A DNA stretch of 64,000 nucleotides from Lachnospiraceae bacterium oral taxon 096 (GTDB lineage Bacteria > Bacillota > Clostridia > Lachnospirales > Lachnospiraceae). The notes under the pieces were generated by a model. That model was not told where the DNA came from and did not search any database. It worked only from the letters and a program-made list of their open reading frames with translations. The first letter of the stretch is position 1, and every line of letters starts with the position of its first letter. The position numbers and the translations under genes are program-made. The stretch covers positions 351,001-415,000 of the forward strand of contig CP073340.1 of assembly GCA_018141845.1 (NCBI GenBank), written 5' to 3'. Shown one piece after another: positions 42,778 to 51,597 of the stretch.

Positions 42778-43839
42778 ATGATGGAAAATAAAGAAATAAT
42801 AATTAATCGCCTGCCTTCGATTACTTGGCATAGATTAAAAATAAATGAGGGGCGAGTAAATTGCCCCGATGAGGTTGAAAGCACCAAAGTCGATATTGTG
42901 TGCCCTGAGGAATTTTCTTATAATCATTCCTCTTCTCTTTCTGATATCGCCACTGGTGCAGGTGCAGAATTTAAAGATTGGATGGAAAGTCGCAATATCA
43001 CCACTCACGCCTTCGTCCTTTCTAAGGAAACAAAGGCCAATGATCCCCTTCGCCTCTCCTTTGTTGCTGAACCTACACAAAGTGCTGTAGCGATTGAATT
43101 GCTTGCAGAAGAAAATACACAGGCAACTTTGATTATGGACTACACAGCAACGGAGAATGCACAATTTCTTGCGGTTCAAACCAAAATTCGTGCAAAAAAG
43201 GGGGCCAAAATTAAACTTGTACAAATGCAAAGAATTGATCAAAAGATTACCTTTATCAATGATTTTGGTGCTGATCTTTCTGAACACGCAGATTTACACT
43301 TAATTCAGCTTATCTTAAATGGCGAAAAATCCTTTGATGGATGTAAGGTCATTCTTGCTGGCGAAGGTGCTAATTTTGATGCCAGCCTTGGTTACACCTT
43401 AAAGAATAGCCAAAAATTAGATATCAACTATGTCGTTGAGCACAAGGGCATTGCCTCTAGCTGTGACATTCAAGTCAATGGTGTATTGCGTGATCAGAGC
43501 GAAAAAGTCTTTCGTGGAACCATCGACTTACAGCGCGGTGCGTCCAAATCTGTCGGCACAGAAAAAGAAGATGTTTTGATGATTGACGATGGCGTTGTCA
43601 ATAAGAGCCTTCCTGTGATTTTGTGTGATGAAGAAGATGTCGAGGGAAATCACGGTGCAACCATGGGCCGCCTCAATGAAGACTTATTATTCTACATTAA
43701 ATCAAGAGGAATTCCTCAAGAAGAAGTCTATGAATTGATGTCCCGTGCAAGAATCGAAGAAATTGCACAAAAAATTGAAGATGTACAGGCAAGAAATACT
43801 GTTTTAGAATATATTGGAGGCGATACCGATGAGGACTGA
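42778..43839 (+). CDS. sufD: Fe-S scaffold protein SufD
   Basis: 353 residues, shorter than SufB but with the same C-terminal ending (GATMGRLNEDLLFYIKSRGIP). Three ATGs follow GGGAGG; I chose the second for spacing, though 42775 or 42781 are possible. SufD completes the SufBC2D complex and helps deliver iron. The 3' end overlaps sufS by 11 bases. Confidence 0.95.
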   Translation: MMENKEIIINRLPSITWHRLKINEGRVNCPDEVESTKVDIVCPEEFSYNHSSSLSDIATGAGAEFKDWMESRNITTHAFVLSKETKANDPLRLSFVAEPTQSAVAIELLAEENTQATLIMDYTATENAQFLAVQTKIRAKKGAKIKLVQMQRIDQKITFINDFGADLSEHADLHLIQLILNGEKSFDGCKVILAGEGANFDASLGYTLKNSQKLDINYVVEHKGIASSCDIQVNGVLRDQSEKVFRGTIDLQRGASKSVGTEKEDVLMIDDGVVNKSLPVILCDEEDVEGNHGATMGRLNEDLLFYIKSRGIPQEEVYELMSRARIEEIAQKIEDVQARNTVLEYIGGDTDED

Positions 43840-45064
43840 TCTGACCAGTAAGGAAAGGGAACTTCGCGATGCATTTCCTCTCCTTAAAAATTCAACCCTA
43901 GCCTATTTAGATAATGGTGCAACATCACAAAAGCCACAGGCGGTCATTGACGCTGTGGCCAAATACTACGAACACGACAATGCCAATCCTATGCGTGGTC
44001 TCTATGATTTGAGCATTCGTTCCACAGAAATTTATGAAGAGGCAAGAGCAAAGGTTGCCAAGTTTATTCACGCACCAAAGGCAGAGGAAATTGTATTTAC
44101 CCGCAATGCTTCGGAGAGTTTAAATCTCATTGCCTACAGCTACGGCATGCATTTTTTAAAGGAGGGTGATGAAATTTTAGTGGGCATCACAGAGCACCAC
44201 TCCAATTTCCTTCCTTGGCAACAAGTGGGAAAGGTAACCAAAGCGAAGGTCAATTTTTTAGAGTGTGCAAATGACGGAGAAATCAGCATTGATGCCTTTC
44301 GTGCTGCACTCACACCAAATACAAAGCTTGTTGCCATCACTCAAGTTTCCAATGTTTTGGGCAGAGAAAATCCGGTCAAGGAATTTGCAAAGATTGCCCA
44401 TGAGCAGGGAGCTGTCATTGTGGTTGATGGCTCACAAAGTGTTCCACATATGCCAGTCAATGTCTCTGACATTGACGCTGACTTTTTTGTCTTCTCTGGA
44501 CATAAGATGTTTGCTCCAATGGGCATTGGTGTACTCTATGGAAAGATGGAACTTCTTGACAAGATGCCACCATTTCTCTATGGCGGAGAAATGATCGAGA
44601 CAGTTTCTAAGGAAAAGGCAACATTTGCCGAGGTACCTCATAAATTTGAAGCAGGAACCGTCAATGCCGGAGGTGCAAGGGGACTTTCTGCCGCCATTGA
44701 CTTTATGGAAAGTGTCGGATTTGAAACCATTATGCAGCGTGAAGATATGCTCACCAAAATAGTGATGGAAAAATTACAAAAATATCCTTATGTTCATATC
44801 CTCGGTTCAAAAGACCCTAGTGAGCATCACGGCATCATTAGCTTTACTGTAGACGGCGTTCATCCACATGATATCTCTGAGATTTTAAGTTCTGATGATA
44901 TCGCCATTCGTGCAGGTCACCACTGTGCACAGCCACTCCTCACTCACCTTGGCATTATGTCCAGTGCACGTGCAAGTTTTGCCTACTATAACACCGAGGC
45001 AGAAGCTCGTAGATTTGTTGAATCAGTAATCACATTGAGAAAGAGGATGGGCTATGGCGAATAA
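43829..45064 (+). CDS. sufS: Cysteine desulfurase SufS
   Basis: ATG at 43829 with GGAGG eight bases upstream gives 411 residues; the frame is open five codons earlier. The PLP lysine is in FVFSGHKMFAPMG and the persulfide cysteine in IRAGHHCAQPLLTHL. It takes sulfur from cysteine for cluster assembly and passes it to SufU. It overlaps sufD by 11 bases and sufU by 11 bases. Confidence 0.96.
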   Translation: MRTDLTSKERELRDAFPLLKNSTLAYLDNGATSQKPQAVIDAVAKYYEHDNANPMRGLYDLSIRSTEIYEEARAKVAKFIHAPKAEEIVFTRNASESLNLIAYSYGMHFLKEGDEILVGITEHHSNFLPWQQVGKVTKAKVNFLECANDGEISIDAFRAALTPNTKLVAITQVSNVLGRENPVKEFAKIAHEQGAVIVVDGSQSVPHMPVNVSDIDADFFVFSGHKMFAPMGIGVLYGKMELLDKMPPFLYGGEMIETVSKEKATFAEVPHKFEAGTVNAGGARGLSAAIDFMESVGFETIMQREDMLTKIVMEKLQKYPYVHILGSKDPSEHHGIISFTVDGVHPHDISEILSSDDIAIRAGHHCAQPLLTHLGIMSSARASFAYYNTEAEARRFVESVITLRKRMGYGE

Positions 45065-45485
45065 TTTTTATAACGAAATTTTGACGGACCACAATATCCG
45101 TCCCTTACATAAAAAAGCCATCGAGGGAGCAAACTTCTCCCTCGAAGGCGTAAATCCTTCCTGTGGGGATGACATTGTCTTAAGCCTTCGTGTGGAAAAT
45201 AATGTCGTTGTCGATGGTGGATTTACTGGAAGTGGCTGTGCCATTTCCCAGGCTTCTGCGGACATTATGCTTGACCTGATCATTGGTCAAACCAAAGAAG
45301 AGGCTCTTCGCCTCTTTGATATGTTTATGCGTATGATCAAGGGCACCGCCACAGAAGAAGAAATCGAAGAACTCGATGAAGCAGGTGCTCTCAAAGATAT
45401 CTCCCACATGCCTGCTCGTGTTAAATGTGCTGTCCTTGGCTGGAGAACAATGGCGGAGATTTTTGATGAAAAAGCCGAGGAATAA
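45054..45485 (+). CDS. sufU: Sulfur-transfer protein SufU
   Basis: 143 residues with the SufU zinc/sulfur site: NPSCGDDIVLSL, GSGCAISQASADIM and ARVKCAVLGWRTM. In Firmicutes SufU is the zinc-dependent sulfurtransferase that receives persulfide from SufS. It overlaps the sufS 3' end, so it is coupled. No clear terminator follows before the SemiSWEET gene. Confidence 0.95.
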   Translation: MANNFYNEILTDHNIRPLHKKAIEGANFSLEGVNPSCGDDIVLSLRVENNVVVDGGFTGSGCAISQASADIMLDLIIGQTKEEALRLFDMFMRMIKGTATEEEIEELDEAGALKDISHMPARVKCAVLGWRTMAEIFDEKAEE

Positions 45486-45571
45486 TCAAACTTTTCTCTT
45501 ATATTTTCCACTGACTTGTGATAGAATAGCCCTGTTCCAATAGGTTCAATTTTATGCAAGGAGGTGTATTT

Positions 45572-45832
45572 ATGTCAGAAAAACAATCTGCTATCTTGGG
45601 TTGGATAGGAACATTGCTATCTGTGATTATGTATGTGTCCTATGTTCCACAGATCATTAACAACTTACATGGGATGAAGGGAACACCAATTCAGCCTCTA
45701 GCTGCTGCTGTCAACTGTACTATTTGGGTAATTTATTCTCTCACAAAGAAGAATCGTGACTACCCTGTGGCGGCTGCAAACACTCCTGGCATTATTTTTG
45801 GTCTTATCGCAGCAATCACAGCGGTAATCTAA
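45572..45832 (+). CDS. SemiSWEET-type sugar transporter
   Basis: ATG at 45572 with AAGGAGG upstream gives 86 residues. Three transmembrane segments carry the PQ-loop signature YVSYVPQIINNL and an inner Asn/Trp region LAAAVNCTIWVIYSL. SemiSWEETs are three-helix units that dimerise into a sugar uniporter. The gene is monocistronic and ends before a strong terminator. The sugar is not predictable. Confidence 0.9.
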   Translation: MSEKQSAILGWIGTLLSVIMYVSYVPQIINNLHGMKGTPIQPLAAAVNCTIWVIYSLTKKNRDYPVAAANTPGIIFGLIAAITAVI

Positions 45833-45841
45833 AAATTGATG

Positions 45842-45895
45842 AATAGAGACTTTCGAATTTTACATTGATAATGTTCGAAAGTCTCTATTTCTTTA
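45842..45895 (+). terminator. Terminator after the SemiSWEET gene
   Basis: A perfect 16-bp stem: AATAGAGACTTTCGAA (45842-45857) with TTCGAAAGTCTCTATT (45874-45889), followed by TCTTTAACTTTTT. Confidence 0.9.
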
Positions 45896-46002
45896 ACTTT
45901 TTCTACCTTAAAATTAAACAAAAATTTATATATTATCCCCTCTCTCTTATGCTATAATAACTAGTGAACAATTGTTTGTTTTATAATAAAGGGGGTTTAT
46001 TT

Positions 46003-47493
46003 ATGAAAAAAAATGTAGCTATTGGTGTTGGTATTGCCGCAGCAGTGGTTGTGATTGGTGGCGGAACAGCATTTGCACTCAATGGTATGGGTGGTGGAGG
46101 ATCTGCAAACTCAAAGTTCTTGCAATATAATCAGCAAGTACTCAAGGAAAAGACAGACTTCCTTAACCAATTTATAGGATCTGCGGCCACGGCAAAAACT
46201 GTAGATAAAACGGTCACCATCACCGCAGATGTCACTGGCAACTCTAGTGCTGCCACTTCTTTCAATTCTGCACTAAAAGATTCTTCCATCACAATGAAAA
46301 TGAAGGGCGATGAAAAAAATGCCGTGATGGGCATGAATTTACATCTTATGGGTTCAGACCTACTGGATATGACAACAACCGTCGATGCATCTCAAAATTT
46401 GATTGGTTTCTACATCCCAGCAGCTGACGAAAAGTATTACACCTTTGATCTCAACAAGCTGTACAAGAACCTTTACAATGAAGATACCAACTTCTCTCTC
46501 CAAGGCAATCGTACTCTCTCTGAGAAAGAACTCGAAGATCTGATGAAGCCATATATGGATATCTTCGCCAATGCCGTCAAGGGCTCAAAGATTGTTGTTG
46601 AAAAGAACAAGGAAGTGAGCCAGGACTATTTGGCTGACAAATTTACTGGTGATACTTACAGCTTTAAGCCAACCCAGCAAGAAATCGAAAAGACATTAAA
46701 TACACTTGCTGACACATTGGAAAAGGATACAAAGCTCGTTGACTTCTTAAAAAAGTACAATTATGATGCAAGCTCATTGCAGCAACTCAACCAACAGCTT
46801 GGTGTCACAGACGATGACGGAAAAGATCCAGCAAAGACATTGCAAGCTCTGGCAAAGAAAATCCGTGATAATGCAGCTTCTACCTCAAAGACAATGGCCG
46901 ACAATGGTTTCCATTGGACTGTAGCTGTAGAGAAAAATCAAGTAAAGCAGATTCGCATCGGTACAGAGAAGGTTTCTGATTTTGTCTATGAAATTAAGCA
47001 GGCGGACAACACTACAACTTCAGCTTACTATGTGAGCACAGACAAGGATCAAGGTATCTCTAATTCTGTGAAAAAAGATGGCAATAAGGTAACAGGTGAC
47101 TTGACAGCAAATGTAGAACACCAGTCGATCAAGTTTAGCTATGATGTCGATACTTCGAAAAAGGATGCCCTTCTTGCCTATGGATCCTACAGCATTCAGG
47201 AAGAGAATGCTGCAAAGACAAGTGCAAACTTGACTATTGGTCCTGGTGCCAATGGCGGAACAGAGTATGCACTCAACCTCAACGATATCTCTAGCACAAC
47301 GGGCAGCAGTGGTATCGATGGCATCAACCTACATTTTAATGTCACAGATGGTGCTGATGTTTCTGCTCCTAGCATTGCTCCAACCGATATCAGCGATTAC
47401 TCACAAGAAGACCTGCAAAAGCTCTTTAGTGGTATGGCCGAAAAGTTATATCCAAGCTTTTTCAAGGCTTTTTCACAGCTTTCTTCTCTGTAA
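46003..47493 (+). CDS. Exported or membrane-anchored protein of unknown function
   Basis: ATG at 46003 with GGGGG box upstream gives 496 residues; the open frame begins 13 codons earlier. Residues 4-28 are hydrophobic (VAIGVGIAAAVVVIGGGTAFAL), followed by a Gly-rich break and a long extracytoplasmic part with strand-rich repeats and helices (KELEDLMKPYMDIFANAVKG; LEKDTKLVDFLKKYNYDASS). No catalytic motif was found. Length and pattern suggest a periplasmic-face or wall-side lipocalin-like or scaffold protein, but I do not recognise a family. A strong terminator follows. Confidence 0.75.
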   Translation: MKKNVAIGVGIAAAVVVIGGGTAFALNGMGGGGSANSKFLQYNQQVLKEKTDFLNQFIGSAATAKTVDKTVTITADVTGNSSAATSFNSALKDSSITMKMKGDEKNAVMGMNLHLMGSDLLDMTTTVDASQNLIGFYIPAADEKYYTFDLNKLYKNLYNEDTNFSLQGNRTLSEKELEDLMKPYMDIFANAVKGSKIVVEKNKEVSQDYLADKFTGDTYSFKPTQQEIEKTLNTLADTLEKDTKLVDFLKKYNYDASSLQQLNQQLGVTDDDGKDPAKTLQALAKKIRDNAASTSKTMADNGFHWTVAVEKNQVKQIRIGTEKVSDFVYEIKQADNTTTSAYYVSTDKDQGISNSVKKDGNKVTGDLTANVEHQSIKFSYDVDTSKKDALLAYGSYSIQEENAAKTSANLTIGPGANGGTEYALNLNDISSTTGSSGIDGINLHFNVTDGADVSAPSIAPTDISDYSQEDLQKLFSGMAEKLYPSFFKAFSQLSSL

Positions 47494-47522
47494 TTTTGTA
47501 ATTACATTTTAGAGAAAAGTCA

Positions 47523-47560
47523 AAAAGACCAGCCGCTTTCCTGTGGCTGGTCTTTTCTCT
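47523..47560 (+). terminator. Terminator between convergent genes
   Basis: AAAAGACCAGCC (47523-47534) pairs perfectly with GGCTGGTCTTTT (47545-47556). It follows the exported-protein gene and, through its A-run, may also serve the convergent DUF1934 gene. Confidence 0.9.
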
Positions 47561-47581
47561 TATATGAACTACATCTAAGGA

Positions 47582-48007
47582 TTATACATAAAGAATCTCA
47601 ATATCCTGCACGCCCTCCAATTCACCACCCGTCTGACCACTAGCATCATGGAGTACATATTCAATATGCACACGAAGGCCATTCTCATCCTCATCAACCT
47701 CATAGCATTTTGTGTGCAACAAAAAATTTGTGCTCACCAAAAAAGTGCTATAGGAGACAATGGAATCTGCCAACACATCAAAGAGCATATCTGAGGTCAC
47801 ACCACCTACACGGTGCAAAAACAATTTGTCGACATCGATGTGCATGCCATTTTTTGTCACACGATTTCCTGTGTAGTCGTTGTAGGCAATCATATGTATG
47901 CCCTCACTTTTGGCGTATTCGCCCTCTCCTTTCCATTCATTTTCTTCTCCATTGACTACACTCTTAATTTTTATCTTTACATCTTTTTCCTTCTCTAACT
48001 TGGCCAT
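47582..48007 (-). CDS. DUF1934 (YwiB-like) beta-barrel protein
   Basis: 141 residues with the DUF1934 pattern: VKIKIKSVVNGEENEWKGEG at the start, LLHTKCYEVDEDENGLRVHI, and a terminal ASGQTGGELEGVQDIEILYV. The family folds as a lipocalin-like barrel and has no established function. The gene starts two bases before the DUF218 gene's end, so it is translated with it. Confidence 0.8.
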   Translation of the reverse strand: MAKLEKEKDVKIKIKSVVNGEENEWKGEGEYAKSEGIHMIAYNDYTGNRVTKNGMHIDVDKLFLHRVGGVTSDMLFDVLADSIVSYSTFLVSTNFLLHTKCYEVDEDENGLRVHIEYVLHDASGQTGGELEGVQDIEILYV

Positions 48008-48008
48008 A

Positions 48009-48641
48009 TCAATAACTTAGCGGTATCACCGCTCCCCTTCCCAAAAAATGAAATACACAATATCCTATATAATACACCGTCTCCTTTGCCAAAAATGGCA
48101 ATTGTGTGCGCAGGGAAACATAGCGAGTCGTCTTTGTTGGAGATGAGTAGACCTCCATTCCCAGATCTTTTGCCATAGCCACTGCTCGCTTCATATGGAG
48201 CGGATCACTCACCAAAAGTGCCGTCTGCATTCCCTCTTCCTGCATCACTTGATGGGCATAATACAGGTTTTCTTCTGTAATCTTTGATCTTTCCTCAAGC
48301 AAAATGTCTTCCTCAGCGACACCGTGAGCAATCGCATAATTTTTTGCCGATTGTGAATCTGACATATGACTCCCCTCACCAAATCCCCCTGTAAACATTA
48401 ATTTCTTGGCATATCCTTCCTGATATAAGCGAATACCATGATTGATGCGCTCAGCAAATACAGGTGATGGCTTTCCATGCGAAGTCAGCCCTGCCCCCAA
48501 AACAATAATGACATCTACCTCTCTTGCATAGTCATGCATACCAAAGGTTACAATATTGCCAGCAACAATACTGATAATGGCAAAAATCGCCACAACAACT
48601 GCTACTACTACCTTTATGATTAGTCCCAGTAATTTTTTCAT
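48009..48641 (-). CDS. DUF218 (SanA/YdcF-like) membrane-anchored protein
   Basis: 210 residues. An N-terminal anchor (GLIIKVVVAVVVAIFAIISI) precedes the DUF218 domain: DVIIVLGAGLTSHGKPSP, KKLMFTGGFGEGSHMSDSQ, and EERSKITEENLYYA. The family is linked to envelope integrity and vancomycin tolerance in E. coli (SanA). The domain should face outward. It is followed within two bases by the DUF1934 gene. Confidence 0.85.
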   Translation of the reverse strand: MKKLLGLIIKVVVAVVVAIFAIISIVAGNIVTFGMHDYAREVDVIIVLGAGLTSHGKPSPVFAERINHGIRLYQEGYAKKLMFTGGFGEGSHMSDSQSAKNYAIAHGVAEEDILLEERSKITEENLYYAHQVMQEEGMQTALLVSDPLHMKRAVAMAKDLGMEVYSSPTKTTRYVSLRTQLPFLAKETVYYIGYCVFHFLGRGAVIPLSY

Positions 48642-48650
48642 GGATTACTT

Positions 48651-49553
48651 CTAGGATACCTTACTCCTATTCCTTTCTCTTTGTCTAAACTCCACTGGTG
48701 TACTCCCATATTCCTCTAAAAACATCTTATTAAAATAACTTTGATTGGCAAAACCACAGGATTGCGATATCGCCGATACCGTATCCGTCGTATTGCGCAA
48801 AAGATTTCTGCTCACCTCCAATCGATATAAATTCAAAAAATGAATTGGTGTCTTTTGAATAAATTGCTTAAATAAAGAACAGCATTTACTCCGACAGACA
48901 TTTCCAGAAAGTGCAATTTCTTCAAGTGTAATCTTCTCCGCATAGTGCTCATGAATAAAACTAATCATCGCTCTCTGTGCGTGAAGGTCTGGATCTAGCC
49001 TAGTCTTAGCCACCATGCGAATCCTATCATCTGCATTAAATAACCGAGCAAATATAATATGTAAATATCCAATAATCTCTAACTCTTGAGAAACCTTATC
49101 CTCCTCATGAATATCTACCATTCGCTCAATTAAGGAATTGATTTGCTTTGTGTGTGTATCTCCCGCCATCAAATAAAAGTACTTGATTTGATCACTTGAG
49201 AGAACAGGATCAATGACCTCATCGACAATCTTCTTATTTCTTGTCAATAACTCTGGATGAAACAAGATTCGATTGTAGGTACAGTCGTCCTTTGTATCAT
49301 TAAAACAATAATGCATTTGCAAAGCTGTAATAATCAGACAATCCCCCTCATGTAAGAATACTCTCTCATTGTCAATCATACAACACATATTTCCATGAAT
49401 AATTTGTAAAAGTTCAATATCCTCATGCCAATGTGGCATTGTCTGGGAATTTAATCGATACGACAACTTCTCATGACGAATATAGAGTGGAATATCCTTT
49501 GTATTATAGTGAATACTCTTGGAATCTCCCTGTAATGTGCTAGTGTTTATCAT
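48651..49553 (-). CDS. AraC-family transcriptional regulator
   Basis: 300 residues. A cupin-like N-terminal sensor (MPHWHEDIELLQIIHGNMCCMIDN) is followed at about 195-295 by the double helix-turn-helix of AraC/XylS proteins (ITLEEIALSGNVCRSKCCSLFKQF; TDTVSAISQSCGFANQSYFNKMF). The HWHED motif suggests a sugar or metabolite ligand. The gene diverges from the rubrerythrin gene across a 142-base gap and may control that or the DUF218 pair. Confidence 0.88.
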   Translation of the reverse strand: MINTSTLQGDSKSIHYNTKDIPLYIRHEKLSYRLNSQTMPHWHEDIELLQIIHGNMCCMIDNERVFLHEGDCLIITALQMHYCFNDTKDDCTYNRILFHPELLTRNKKIVDEVIDPVLSSDQIKYFYLMAGDTHTKQINSLIERMVDIHEEDKVSQELEIIGYLHIIFARLFNADDRIRMVAKTRLDPDLHAQRAMISFIHEHYAEKITLEEIALSGNVCRSKCCSLFKQFIQKTPIHFLNLYRLEVSRNLLRNTTDTVSAISQSCGFANQSYFNKMFLEEYGSTPVEFRQRERNRSKVS

Positions 49554-49695
49554 TATCTTCCCCCTATAAATACGATTTTTTTATATTTTAAAACTTTATT
49601 GCTATATTTATCTTAGATTATATACTATTATATTAATTGTTTCAAGGAAAATTCAATATGTAAAGCTTATAAAGAAAAAGTAGGAGGAAATTTTT

Positions 49696-50355
49696 ATGGC
49701 AAAGTATAAATGTAAAGTTTGCGGTTACATCCATGAGGGTGACTCAGCTCCAGAAGTTTGCCCTCTTTGCAAGAAGACCAATTGTTTTGAAGAAGTAAAG
49801 GAAGATGGTGCTCCAAAAAATAAGTACGCAGGTACAAAGACAGAGAAGAACCTTCAGGCTGCATTTGCTGGCGAGTCACAGGCAACCAATAAGTATACTT
49901 ACTTTGCATCTGTTGCAAAGAAGAATGGTTACGAGCAGATTGCTGAGATCTTTTTACACACTGCCGCAAACGAGAGAGAGCACGCAAAGTTGTGGTTCAA
50001 GGCACTCAATGGCGTGAGCAACAACACGGCAGATAACTTAAAAGCTGCTGCTGAAGGCGAGAACTTCGAGTGGACCGATATGTATGTTCAGATGGAAAAG
50101 GACGCAAGAGAAGAGGGATTTGATGAGCTCGCAGATCAATTCGCAGGCGTTGCAGCTATCGAGAAGATGCACGAGGAAAGATACAGAAAGCTCTTACAAA
50201 ACATTCAGGATCTTGAAGTATTTAAGAAGGCCGGCGTTACTATCTGGGAGTGCCGCAATTGTGGTCACATCGTAGTTGGTACAGAGGCTCCAGAGGTTTG
50301 CCCTGTTTGCCATCATCCACAGGCATTCTTTGAGGTAAGAGCTGAGAATTACTAA
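49696..50355 (+). CDS. Rubrerythrin with rubredoxin domains at both ends
   Basis: 219 residues in three parts. Residues 1-35 are a rubredoxin-like zinc/iron knuckle ([20 protein letters not shown]). Residues ~45-175 are the ferritin-like diiron domain ([39 protein letters not shown]). Residues ~185-219 are a second rubredoxin ([25 protein letters not shown]). Rubrerythrins reduce peroxide in anaerobes. Having the rubredoxin at both ends differs from classical (C-terminal) and reverse (N-terminal) forms. AGGAGG precedes the ATG. Confidence 0.9.
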   Translation: MAKYKCKVCGYIHEGDSAPEVCPLCKKTNCFEEVKEDGAPKNKYAGTKTEKNLQAAFAGESQATNKYTYFASVAKKNGYEQIAEIFLHTAANEREHAKLWFKALNGVSNNTADNLKAAAEGENFEWTDMYVQMEKDAREEGFDELADQFAGVAAIEKMHEERYRKLLQNIQDLEVFKKAGVTIWECRNCGHIVVGTEAPEVCPVCHHPQAFFEVRAENY

Positions 50356-50417
50356 TCTCAAGACAAACAAAGACTTTACAAGTCACACATGATTTAAACC
50401 AATAAATTGCTCAAAAT

Positions 50418-50450
50418 AGGCGGAGGAAATATCCTCCGCCTAAAACTTTT
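50418..50450. terminator. Bidirectional terminator
   Basis: AGGCGGAGGA (50418-50427) with TCCTCCGCCT (50432-50441), 10 perfect GC-rich pairs, then AAAACTTTT. It separates the rubrerythrin gene from the convergent DUF421 gene. Confidence 0.85.
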
Positions 50451-50476
50451 CTAGTCCTTCTATCCCAAATATTTAA

Positions 50477-51115
50477 CTAATTATAGCGAATAATATTCAC
50501 CTTGCCCTTTTCATACTCAGCAAGGAAGACATCTCCCACATCATTACATCCTTGCTCCCTTAATTTCTCAAGGAGCCACTTCTCATCCTTATCTAATGAT
50601 TCCAATGTCGGAATGCGAATAACGCCATCGGTAATTAATGGATACTTTGGATTTTCTTCGCCATACAAAACAATAATCAATTGACCATTCTGCTCAAGAT
50701 CAGCTCTCTTGACTTTACTAATGGTATAAACTCCTTGACTTCTCAACTTAAAGGAAATATCATGTCCACTATATCCCGCTTTTCGGCAAGCCTCGACATC
50801 AAGTTTTCCATTTTTAATCAAAGTCACGGCCTCTCCGTCGAGATACTTCTTCACGGTATTATTATTTGTCTTTAGCCACTTTAAACCGATAACCAACAAA
50901 AACCATATCAATAAAATAATAAAAAATTGCAATATCGTAATCGCTGGATTATAGATAACACCGCCAATTATTCCACCGAGCACATAATTTTGTATTTGAT
51001 CAGCCGCAGAAGTCGGTGCAAGATTGCCCTTTCCCGAAATATTGATTACCAAAATTAAAGAAAGCATTCCCAATGCCAACTTAATTAAAATCTGAATATA
51101 CGATAAATTCACCAT
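50477..51115 (-). CDS. DUF421 (YetF-like) membrane protein
   Basis: 212 residues with three N-terminal transmembrane segments (IKLALGMLSLILVINISGKG, IIGGVIYNPAITILQFFIILL) and a cytosolic DUF421 domain (VTLIKNGKLDVEACRKAGYS; FKLRSQGVYTISKVKRADLE). The role is unknown. It is fused in operon with a DUF3290 gene, whose stop overlaps this gene's start by one base at 51115. DUF421 and DUF3290 genes commonly occur together, which implies a joint complex. Confidence 0.85.
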   Translation of the reverse strand: MVNLSYIQILIKLALGMLSLILVINISGKGNLAPTSAADQIQNYVLGGIIGGVIYNPAITILQFFIILLIWFLLVIGLKWLKTNNNTVKKYLDGEAVTLIKNGKLDVEACRKAGYSGHDISFKLRSQGVYTISKVKRADLEQNGQLIIVLYGEENPKYPLITDGVIRIPTLESLDKDEKWLLEKLREQGCNDVGDVFLAEYEKGKVNIIRYN

Positions 51116-51561
51116 TACTTTGCCTCCACTAATTCTACATCTGGTTGATATAAGTCAAGCTTTTCAAAGAGATACTTATCTCCCGATCCTTTAATCACTC
51201 GATAAAAATGATCGTCAACCTTAATAATTGCCCCATCAACGGAAGTTTCTGTATTGATATAAATATGGCTTTTGTCTGTTCCCAACTGCTCAGCTGCATT
51301 TTCTACAAAATGAATTGCCGCCTGCTTCTGGTCAAGCACAACCACCGAGGAGCGATAGTCCCCGAAGGTTGTTCCCACAATCAATAAAATAACAATAATT
51401 CCAAGGATGATTAACTCCCGATACTTTGTCTCATAGCGATCCTTGTTATGACGCACAATAGCCACAATTACGCCAATCAAAACAATCGCCGCAACTACAG
51501 CCTTTAGCCAACTAAAGGCGTGTACCTGACCAACCAAATACTCATACGAATAAAACTTCAT
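51115..51561 (-). CDS. DUF3290 membrane protein
   Basis: 148 residues: two transmembrane helices (WLKAVVAAIVLIGVIVAIV; ELIILGIIVILLIVGTTF) and a C-terminal extracytoplasmic domain (GAIIKVDDHFYRVIKGSGDK). It is the usual partner of DUF421. Its start is about 36 bases after the ftsH stop. Function is unknown. Confidence 0.82.
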   Translation of the reverse strand: MKFYSYEYLVGQVHAFSWLKAVVAAIVLIGVIVAIVRHNKDRYETKYRELIILGIIVILLIVGTTFGDYRSSVVVLDQKQAAIHFVENAAEQLGTDKSHIYINTETSVDGAIIKVDDHFYRVIKGSGDKYLFEKLDLYQPDVELVEAK

Positions 51562-51597
51562 TTTCTTTCACCTTTTTACCATTTCCCCTTGCCTATC

